Assembly: GCA_948146395.1 (NCBI GenBank)
Contig: OX411552.1
Location: 15,050,957 to 15,114,956 of the forward strand
From: Fragum whitleyi
Lineage: Eukaryota; Mollusca; Bivalvia; Cardiida; Cardiidae
DNA: 64,000 nt
Reading direction: 5' to 3'
Below the pieces are notes generated by a model. That model was given only the letters and a program-made list of their open reading frames with translations, made no database searches and was not told where the DNA came from. A program made the position numbers and the translations under genes. Every line of letters begins with the position of its first letter. The stretch's first letter is position 1. Below, piece after piece: positions 55,263-64,000 of the stretch.

Positions 55263-55933
55263 TTGAAGGAACATGATTTTGTTTTTCAACTTAGGAATTT
55301 CATGCTTTATCCATTAAGTCCTAAGTTGTTGATATTTATTTGAATCATCTAAATGATATGGTTCAAGTCAGTACCCAAAACAGAAGTTTTCATTGTGAAA
55401 TTAAGATTTTAGAATGTTACCTGGTTTTTAACTGTCTACCAAACCATTTCATTTTACATGTTCTAGATTCATTCACATTGACAGACAATTGGTAATACAT
55501 TATCTAATCATGGCAGTATTCATAGAGGGACTAAAAATTTGTCAACCCCCAAAAGGGAGACAATTATAATTTTAGAAAATATAAACACATTTTTTCCTTT
55601 CATTATACTTATGTCCCTTGGATCAGATTTTTTTCATATTTTTTTCCCAAGCCACAATTTTTCAGCAAAGTTAAACAATTTTTCATAGTATCCCATTATT
55701 GTCTGCTATATTTTATCAAGTCTATGCATCTTGTATCCAAAATTAGATCGCTATATAGCAATCCAAAAGATAACAAAATGTTAGCTATTTTCAAAACCTA
55801 AACTTGCATGTCACATAGATAAGAATACAAAGAGAGAAAAGGAGAAATATCTGGTAAGAAACATATTTTCCTTTTCTTCTTTGTGTTTTAGTATACAGTA
55901 TGTAATACAATTTGCCTGAAATTCTCCAGCATC

Positions 55934-56096
55934 TTTAGGGTAGGCCCATTACAGTTCTGTAACATTTTGGAACTCATGATCTTTCACAATGTAAACTAAG
56001 GTTTCCCTATGAAATCATTAGGAAACCTCAGGTTAAAATTGTCAAAGTTTATGACTTCAAAAATGATGAGGAACTATCATGGGTCCACTACCTTAA
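55934..56096. mobile_element. Near-perfect foldback MITE, copy 3
   Basis: Same arms with more decay (GGCCCATTACAGTTCTGTAA / AACTATCATGGGTCCACTAC). In the presumed FOG 5' intron. Confidence 0.72.
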
Positions 56097-56269
56097 ATCT
56101 GGGACAAGACACTGTACCTCATCCTCTATATACTTTCTCTGTTACAACAAAGCATTCAAACACCAAAACTTCTTTCATTTAAGGGCTTTTTTCTCTTCTA
56201 ATAATCAATAAGTAAGTAATTCAAACTTTGCAATTTCTTCTATTCCTCATGATTAATATATATATAATA

Positions 56270-56580
56270 TGTACTTAGTGTATTATATGAAAAAAAATAT
56301 CTAACGAGGTTGGGAGAATTGAAAATTGTCAAGGCTCTGCTGAGATAATTATCAATTCTCACAACCGAGTTTGATATTTTTTCATACAATGCTCTAAGTA
56401 TGTATCATATTTATCTTATAACCTATATTTGTCTTGTTTTTGTCGGTGTTTCTAACTGAAATGCAAGTTTCTAAAAATAAGTACATTATATCATTGTTCT
56501 AAAAATAACTATGTGACATCATAAAAAATATCATATGGGATGTTTTCACATGGATATTGGTATAGATATAAGATAAAATG
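56270..56580 (-). repeat. Interspersed foldback repeat, copy 2
   Basis: Reverse-oriented copy of the 1430-1740 repeat: the hairpin (AAATATCTAACGAGGTTGGG ... CAACCGAGTTTGATATTTT) comes first, then TTATCTTATAACCTAT and AATAACTATGTGACATCAT. Confidence 0.7.
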
Positions 56581-57867
56581 CAATTTTTGATAGTTGTACA
56601 TGCACCATAAGTCATGTTCACCTTTAATTACAAGTTTTTTGTCAAGTTTGATAATTCATTTGTAAATTTACATCTAATTCTTAATGAAGATGCACTCCTT
56701 AATAATCTGAACTGCATTGATCTAACTTTATTTTTTATTCATAGTAGAAATAGAATATTTTGGACAAGGTCAGACTGTGAGTAAAACATTGTAAGCAATA
56801 TACCTATTTCCTCTAATCTCCCTTATAATAGCACTCCTTCATTTTTTACGAAGAAAACCCACTTCAAATGCCTTAATTTTAGTAAGTTTTTCTTTAATTT
56901 GAGATGAATATCCTCTAAACGAAAATTTATATAGATTTAAATGATTTTTTTAAATCAGAAAATACATACTAAATAAAAGCTCTATGACCATGTTATGTAT
57001 AGCTTCCGGGAGCGTTATTAGGAGAAATATGGATCATGCTGAATTAATTTTTGTGACTTTTTCAGGGTTTATTAAAATTAGAATGCCAGTTCATCATTTT
57101 GAAAATTTAATTATCATTATCTCTGTTTTGAAATCAGTGTTAAGGGTACAATTTTAATATTTTTTACCCTCTATCAGGCCGTAAAATCTTAGTTTGCCAA
57201 TCACCCAGATCAATTAAACTGTAATTCCCATAGTTCATCTACAGTTAAAATACGGACACAATGTTCGATAATGTGTGAACAATTTAATCAAGATCGTTTA
57301 AATATAGATAGGATTCTTCTATCGGGGTGCCGATCCAAGATACAATACATGAATTCTTTATTAATCATTAATAATTTGATCTAAATCATCCTCGCTGTAG
57401 TGTCTCGGAGGTTTATCGGACGAAATATCTATTACTTCTGATCAAATTGAGTTGATGTCTACCGAGATAACATTATTGTGATGTATAATTCATATTATTA
57501 TTGAACTAAGATTGACTGGTCTGATTAGCAATGTGAGAAATAATTTATACCCTACCTTGATTAAATTTGAAGATTTTTTGATGAAGTCATGATTTTAACA
57601 CCTTAAATTGTACCTATAAGTTTAAAAGGCACACATTTTTTCCTCAAAATATGAGTATATTTAATCAACTCTAGTTATGGTAAACCTAGAATATTTCTAC
57701 TTTATGGAATAGTCCAAGATAAGCCTGCCCTTTTGGGCAAACTGATCCAAGTCTATACTTCCTGAATTTCCATTTTTCAACTGGAAGTTTTTTGTGTTTT
57801 TTTTTCAGAACAAATATAATGTTAATAATATTATCAATCTCTAGTAATATTGCTTTTATGATGTATA

Positions 57868-58290
57868 TCAGTTTATAATATGACCTACGTCGCGGGAGTG
57901 AAATAGCTCCGTTGAATATTTTTGATATTACATGGGTGTTATTACACTAGTGGAATAACTATGCAAATGAGCTCAGAACGAAAAGCAACTCTATTTTGTA
58001 ACCGCAAAAATGACGTCATAATGTATAAATTGTGACGTCAGTTTTAAATGGCGTTATAAGTTTCGCGGAAAATTGAAATGTTGAATTTCAAGAATTTCAA
58101 CAATTTTTGCAAAAATTCGGGTCATATTATAAATAGAGCAAAAAATTTGTGCTCATAAAATACAGAATTATTAAACTCGTTATCTAAAACAGATAAAAAC
58201 TCGGCACAGCCTCGTTTTTATCTTTTTATAGATATATCGTTTAATAAATTTGGTATTCCATGACCACTCATTCAATATCCTCTATATGAA
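57868..58290 (-). mobile_element. CRE-bearing MITE, copy 2 (inverted)
   Basis: Reverse complement of the 841-1262 element with the same order of parts. TGACGTCA occurs at 58011-58018 and 58033-58040, again 22 bp apart. Located in the presumed FOG 5' intron. Confidence 0.8.
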
Positions 58291-59187
58291 TGATTAGTTA
58301 ATCAATTTTCAATAGGCACTTAAAGCTTAGTAACTTTCATTTGAGTTATTCTAAACAATGCAGTAGAATCCAGTCTAAATTCTTGTTATACCATTAATAG
58401 TCTCAATTTCCTTATTTGTGAAAAATGCATTATTTGAAAATTTGATTAAATACAGTTCATTTTCATTGTCAGTTATATATTCAATTAATGAATGGAATAG
58501 AATGGAAAAAATGGATGAAAACACAATAGTAATCACCATTTGAATCTCGTATATTACGATAATTAAAGATGTTTATCTGTCAAATTAACCTGCTCTGCGA
58601 TATCAAGTTTGCGACTCAATCTAGCTCTGTCATGCCTCATAAAGGAATATAATCAGACATAATATGAGCACTATTATAACCCTAAACAAAGGAGGCAAAC
58701 ATACGGAAAACATGTACGTAGAAGTTAAGCAACTCCCAAAATGATTACAACCGGTTGCAAATAATTTTTCATGATTACTATCTTATCAAAGGTTAGTCTC
58801 TATAGCTAAATCATTTAATTTTAGTTGTGTCCATAAAAAATTGTGCACTCTGATTGGCTTAAATTAGAATTGGTTATACATGTATTCCTCAATGAAAATC
58901 ATAAGTTTCCAGCTATTTTTTAGCTTGTGCATAAATATAATTATTTTAAGTCCCAAAAGAAATCTGCCTCATTATCAAGAAATCTTTCCAAGTTTGCTAC
59001 ATGATAAAATAATAATAATAATATAATAATGATAATAACAACTTTATTTAAAGAGGCTGCATATTTGGTTTCCCAGTCTTCCATATGGGCCTCAAATAAT
59101 TGGATTAAGAGAGATTATACAAATTATTATATTAAATCATAAGATATGAAGAGAGTATTTTTTTATTCCAATGTAAGTATGAAACTA
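58291..59187. other. Presumed FOG 5' region, no recognised element
   Basis: AT-rich, with a (TAA)/(TAATAA) simple repeat near 59008-59040. Confidence 0.4.
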
Positions 59188-59492
59188 AAACAAGAGCACC
59201 GCCTACGGGTGCCTACGCTCGGCTGTTGAGTGCTGGATGGTGGGAAAAATTCTAAGTCGAAAAAGGGGCATAATTTGCACAAAATGCATCTAGAGTTATC
59301 CCCCTTGATAGTATAGCTTGCTCATTTGATGGTGAACATGTGTGCCAAGTTTCAAGTGAATGCCTTCAGTAGAACCAGAGATATAACAAAATGTCAAAGT
59401 TTTCGCACGGCGACGACAACGACGCCAACGATGACGACACGGAGGCTATAGCAATACCTCGGGTTTTCTCCGAAAACAGCCGAGCTAAAAAA
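59188..59492 (+). mobile_element. Interspersed repeat (ACAAGAGCACCGCCTAC family), copy 2
   Basis: ACAAGAGCACCGCCTACGGG, CGCTCGGCTGTTGAGTGC, a GGCGACGACAACGACGCC tract, and end TTTTCTCCGAAAACAGCCGAGC. The end palindromes (GCTCGGCTG / CAGCCGAGC) suggest an element with inverted ends. Confidence 0.75.
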
Positions 59493-60154
59493 CCAAGGAC
59501 ACTGATTAGGCTTTTAGTTCTGTACAATAATGAAATCAACAAAATACTCTCTGCATCTTAAAAAAAAAAATTGTATTAATTATAACAGAAATAGGGAAAA
59601 TGGCCGTATGAAAACAATGGTGCTTTCAGAGTTATATTACAACCAAGGAGATGAATGCATTTTTGACAGCTGGTACTTTTAGGGGGTTGACAGAGAAAAA
59701 GAGGGGATTTAATACTTAGCTAAAGAAAAATAAACTGAAATCCAATTTGAATCTAATTTTCCAGGTTGTTGCACCTAAATTATGATTAACATGCAGATTG
59801 CGTTTTTAACAATCATGAAAATACTACGTAATTCAAGGATTATTTACACTTCAAATGTTGAGAAATCAGTGCTGTGCACAAGTAATTGTTCCCAGATTTG
59901 CAGATAATTTAAGGACAAAATGCTTAGCTTCACCAAAACCTGGAGAATGTTGACAAGTCAAATTGAAATATTTGAAAATTGACATGAACACTTTAACAAA
60001 TTAATTGTTCTTAGAATTTGACCTTAGTAACATATTAATATGTATTTTACCCCATGTTTCCAAATCCCAATCCAAACATTCCAATGGAAATCAAGTAGAC
60101 AAAACAAGGATTAATTTGAATGATCTTTTATGATGCTTTTCTTTCAGTCATGTG

Positions 60155-60345
60155 GCAGAAGCTAGAGCACCTAACAATGGCTTCCTGATATTATTCGCAC
60201 CAGCCCACTACCATAACATTATTTCCTAATCCTAGCATCAAGCTGCTTTCCCACATAGGTTTACGATTATCAACCCAATGGTGGGAGACAAATTACGTGT
60301 GTTGGAAAGAATGAGTGCCGCTGCCTGGGATCAAACCCGAGGGTC
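60155..60345 (-). mobile_element. SINE (same family), inverted copy, tail lost
   Basis: CACCTAACAATGGCTTCCTG, GATTATCAACCCAATGGTGG and GGGATCAAACCCGAGGGT (box B complement). In the presumed FOG 5' region. Confidence 0.72.
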
Positions 60346-61829
60346 AAACAAGAAGTCAGAGCATTTAACCTACTTGAATAAGATATTATTATAGAAGTAA
60401 TGAAGACAGGACAAATTAATAAATCTTGAAACTGAAAGAGAGCACATGACCTTACAAAAATATTTCCCAGAATTCAAACAGAAATGGATCTTTTGACTAC
60501 ATGACCAAATATCTGTGTTTTCCAAAGATACCAAAAGAGACCATAAAGACAAACATTCTGATTATTTCTGAAATCATTTGAAGCAAAATTGTAGCCTCTA
60601 GAGAGGAGAGAAGATACTGACAGACAACAGGTACCTTAATACCACGATGGACAACAACTTTAAATATTAATTAATAGAAAGCATGCAGTGTCGACTAAGA
60701 TCAGACTGCACATCTGTGCAGGCTGATCTTAGACTATACTGTCTTTCAAGCCTTGTGCACAGCAAGAAATGGGTTCTGCCGCTACAAATATTGAGCATTA
60801 AAGCATTGATACATTTTGATGTCTATTAATTGGAGATACAGTATTATGGCAAATTTAATATAAGCTATTACCAACTAAGCACACAATAGAATGACATGAG
60901 TATAGCCTTTTCCATCGCTATAAATGGATGATGTGTTATCAGTCAGAGAAAGGATTAATGTTGTAATGTGAACCATTTTCCATTCGCGGACATGATCTAT
61001 ATCTTTATGAAAGAAAATCCCCCGTAATGATAAGTTGGGCTTTATTATAAATCAGAGGGCCCAATTTTATGGTTATCATCAACCATTGTTCGGAGAATAC
61101 GCCAGAATGTCGATTAAAATCATAGATAAGAGGTCCATCTATCGCATATGACAAACTGTCCTATAGAAATGATGGACTGATTTTTCCATCGCTTAAATAC
61201 ACAAAGAAAATAGTTCCATAATCGGCTTAAATCTTATCCCTGCACATACCCTCATTTGCATATCAAGAGTAAATTAGCATATCGTAATATGTCTCATTTT
61301 TTACCCGAGAAATTCTGATCTTATCGCATTGTGACATTATCGCTCACTTTTTGTGAATGTCGGAGATCTTAATGATGTTGGAGCAACAAGGCAAGCTTTC
61401 ATAAGAACAAAATTCCTCATACTTTATCACAAGCCTCTGTATGCATTTGATTGGAAGTGATTTGCATATTGAGATAAAAATTGATTTTTACATAATAGGG
61501 GTTGGATTATATTTCTGCCAAAATAATGTAAATTTTCCTTCAAAGATCCAAGAGGCTGATAAATTGTTAGTTAGAGAATTCAAGTATTTGTAAATAAAGC
61601 CGAATTATGGCAGAATTATTTAAATTTTCAGGATAAAAATGCAGTTGAAGGATTACGCTTAAACATGGGTGCTTTTAAAACCTTGTTTTACATCTTGATA
61701 TGTCTTTTCATGGAAATATCAAAAATAAGAGTTTGTCATCTCAGATTTAATTCAACTCTTTAACATGTTGACAATTTAAGTCAGTAAAGGAATCAGATTA
61801 AAAGATATTTGCCTCTTATCAAAATATCT
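60346..61829. other. Presumed FOG 5' region, largely repeat-free
   Basis: A family-2 MITE hairpin remnant lies at about 60690-60745 (AAGATCAGACTGCACATCTG). The interval 60900-61560 shows no repeat and many GATA/TTATC cores. No coding segment with FOG similarity found. Confidence 0.45.
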
Positions 61830-62092
61830 GGGCTTGAGATTTTATTTTTTTTCTCATTCTCAAATTAAAAATTTACTCAAATTTCAAATTGTGATTAAAG
61901 TGATAAATCTGTATATGGTACTGTTTTATTGTACTGTAATAAATGTAAGAATATAAAAGATAATACTAAGAAGATGTTTAGTAATAACAACTTATCAATA
62001 TGATCTTTTATGCTTATACAGTCATTCCAATTCTTAGTTTGAGAAAATTCTCAGTTGAGAATGAGAAAAGATTTATAACCTTGGGCCTTGAA
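61830..62092. repeat. CCTCGGGC-type foldback MITE, right-hand copy
   Basis: Arms GGGCTTGAGATTTTATTTTT and AGAAAAGATTTATAACCTTGGGCC with central AAGATAATACTAAGAAGATG. Same family as 28735-28955. Confidence 0.55.
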
Positions 62093-62164
62093 GCTAATTT
62101 CTCTGCAATTTCACAAATTCTACTCTTTACATGCCAGCTGTTTGTTTGTTTGTTAGAATGGTGT

Positions 62165-62380
62165 ATTATGCAGCTTTCAACAATCTTTCAGTTATATTGT
62201 AGCAGCTTGATAACCTAACAATGGATTCCTGGTATATCTCTCACCAGTACTATCAGTACATACTTTCCTAGCCTTGAGCTATCAACCCATTGGTTGAAGA
62301 CATACACATATAGTTGAAAAAAATGAGTGCCGCCATCAGGAATGGAACCAGGGACCTTCCATGCTAGCTGCTCACAACAT
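62165..62380 (-). mobile_element. SINE (same family), inverted copy
   Basis: CAGCTTTCAACAATCTTTCA, CCTAACAATGGATTCCTGGT, CTATCAACCCATTGGTTGAA and GGAATGGAACCAGGGACC (box B complement). Confidence 0.72.
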
Positions 62381-64000
62381 ATTCTTTCTGTACGCAAAAC
62401 CTTGAAAGACAACCTACACAGATACGGTCTGACCTTAGTCTAGACACTACCTGCTTATTGTGGAAAAGTCTTGAGTCAGAAAGAATAGTTTAGATATCCC
62501 CAAATTGACAAGTTTTTTGACACAATTTTTATATTCAGCTGGGGCCTGTTTTACTAAACATCTCAAGAAAATATTAATAGTAAGTACAAAACACAAATTG
62601 TACCTGAGTTTTCATTCATTGTTAGATTCTACCTTGCAATATCTCATCAGAATCTTCCTTCGATAAAGTGCTATCAATTATGTTTCTTTTTATTGAAGAC
62701 AGGTTTACCTGTCTTTCAATATAGGGATCGTCGTCATCGGATTTTGATAACAAACCTACATGTGTCATTACGCTCAAAAAAGTAGACCCATTCATAATAA
62801 ACACGGCAAAAATAATCAATAGTGTAGCAATATACTGTAAAATTTTGGTGCTGACCTAAATTCTGGCCGGGACCTCAGGGGAGTGAACACGTGATCTATG
62901 CAGAAGTTGCCTGCAGAAACGTGTTTTACATTCGTAACTGGTGCTGTTGTAGGGCGTTTTCGGCTGCAATCTTTTGCATTTGCTCCAAATTTTCAATTGC
63001 ATCCTACAACTGTTTTTATGCATAGCATTGGCAAGCTATTTTCAGTTCCCCATTTTAGACTCCCTATTTCTCGTAAAATTGTGTGTTTGAGTGTCCTTAA
63101 GGTTGCTTTATTTATCCGTCTCCTGGGCCTGTCGTAGTGTAAATGGATAAAAACTAAAATAGCACAAGGCTATTTGAATAAACTTGTAAACCCTTGGAAT
63201 TTCCTAGGTTTGAATTTTTACTTGGATATACGGAGAAATTTCGATGGCTTATCAAATTACTTTATCATTAGGCTTGTTTTGTCTATCCATATTGTACAGC
63301 ATTCGGAACATCACTCGGTCATTTCCGTAAACGGCAACAGATCGTGATTGTGATATTCACTCGGCAATCATCGGGCGATCTCCGAAGTATCAGATCTATC
63401 TAAATGTAGGTTACGGAATCGGCCGAGTTGTGACGAATGCGTTAGATTGGCCGAGTGGTGTTCCGAATGGCCTATACAGTAGTACCACGCATGCACGACC
63501 CCGGTTTTGAGTTTCCACTTTTGTTTTCAACAATTTTCTGACAATAACAAAAACTGTTTTGGAAACTGGAATGGATTTATTTGTAACATTCTGGAGTGGA
63601 CTTTGAAAGAATTCTACTCAAGGTGATAAATGCTGTAGCTCGGGATTTCATTTAACGATCTGTCATTTTGGCAGTTTTGTCAAAATTGAAAGTTCACCGG
63701 ATAGTTCAATCCGAATCTTGGTCTAGAAAAGCAGTCCCGTGGAAAAGGCCTGAAAGGTTGGTTGTCTTAACAGGTTTATATATTATTTTGTAGTAAACAT
63801 AATTTTCTACTAAGTAAGACCATATGCAAGGAGAATAACCTGAAATGGAGATCGAAATATCTCAATGGAAAAATAGAAATAGAATGTTTCACTCCTGGAA
63901 GAAACTTAAACAGTATTCATAAAAAAGCTACAGCTATTATACGGGAAAATACGTCTTCTTGGTATTGACTTTGACTAGTAAAAGTATAAGAATATTGGTA
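62381..64000. other. Right end of window, no confident gene
   Basis: Contains half of a foldback repeat near 62620-62660 and a palindrome ATTGAAGACAGGTTTACCTG-TCTTTCAAT at 62693. Beyond 63280 the sequence is less AT-rich and not visibly repetitive. Open frames are short and carry no recognisable domain. Confidence 0.4.

Larger units (their letters stand above)
55263..57867. other. Probable FOG 5' intron, partly repeat-free
   Basis: Apart from the two MITEs annotated separately, 56600-57867 shows no repeat I recognise. The section at 57190-57500 is less AT-rich and has several GATA-type cores (AGATAG, TTATCGGA, GAGATAAC). Confidence 0.45.

Noticed and set aside
57180..57270. Minus-strand exon-like segment (MNYGNYSLIDLGDWQTKI) with plausible splice borders
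   Set aside because: Its phase does not fit the FOG PR exon and it resembles no FOG sequence; short enough to arise by chance.
62622..62819. Possible FOG 5' exon on the minus strand (acidic SDDDDPYIERQ before a GTAAAC donor)
   Set aside because: The apparent donor lies in a palindrome, the acceptor is poor and there is no similarity to FOG N-termini. It may still be tested by RNA-seq.

Overview
This is animal nuclear DNA. AT-rich, intron-rich genes are separated by dense short repeats. The organism is very probably a marine bivalve mollusc, perhaps a venerid-type clam. The evidence is the abundance of elements with a tandem-repeat core and an ACGG-type microsatellite (the architecture of bivalve 'pearl' / Helentron-associated elements), together with tRNA-derived SINEs with a TCAA-type tail. 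The species cannot be fixed from the sequence.

Three host genes can be reconstructed with consistent splice sites and phases. (1) Positions 22366 down to 1289 (minus strand) hold the N-terminal half of a secretory-pathway Ca2+/Mn2+ P-type ATPase (SPCA, ATP2C1/2 family). There are ten coding exons, about 348 residues, from the start Met through the PEGLP ion-binding motif; the rest lies beyond the left edge. (2) Positions 22726 to 35089 (plus strand) hold a complete seven-exon gene for a protein of about 402 residues with a basic patch and a C-terminal CHORD-like zinc module (CxxC, CxHH, WxCC, GC-H). I do not recognise a named orthologue. (3) Positions 54863 down to 43105 (minus strand) hold the 3' part of a Friend-of-GATA gene (FOG/ZFPM, u-shaped family): a PR-like exon, a finger-plus-coiled-coil exon, and one 3.1-kb exon with ten further zinc fingers and a CtBP-binding PLDLS motif. 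Genes 1 and 2 are head to head across about 360 bp with an ETS-type site. Genes 2 and 3 converge.

The most striking structure is an 11,384-bp element (10705-22088) inside SPCA intron 1. It has the same 9-bp direct repeat, GAAATTATG, immediately on both sides. Its inverted termini match perfectly for 46 bp and continue into long, opposite-facing tandem arrays of a GGAAAGGACC-type repeat, about 3 kb on the left and 1.9 kb on the right. The interior holds a pearl-like element, a nested mariner-like element, a SINE and no recognisable transposase. This fits a non-autonomous, Mutator-like or foldback element whose terminal repeats became satellite arrays.

The remaining introns and intergenic DNA are largely a mosaic of at least six repeat groups: pearl/HINE-like elements, TTAA-flanked MITEs, foldback palindromes, AGCGACCA-ended MITEs, CRE-bearing MITEs and SINEs. 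Several clear nested insertions occur. One element lies 15 bp from a splice donor and another about 20 bp from a donor.

The host genes act separately: Golgi Ca2+/Mn2+ pumping, an unknown zinc-binding role, and GATA co-regulation. Only the shared promoter of genes 1 and 2 suggests joint control.
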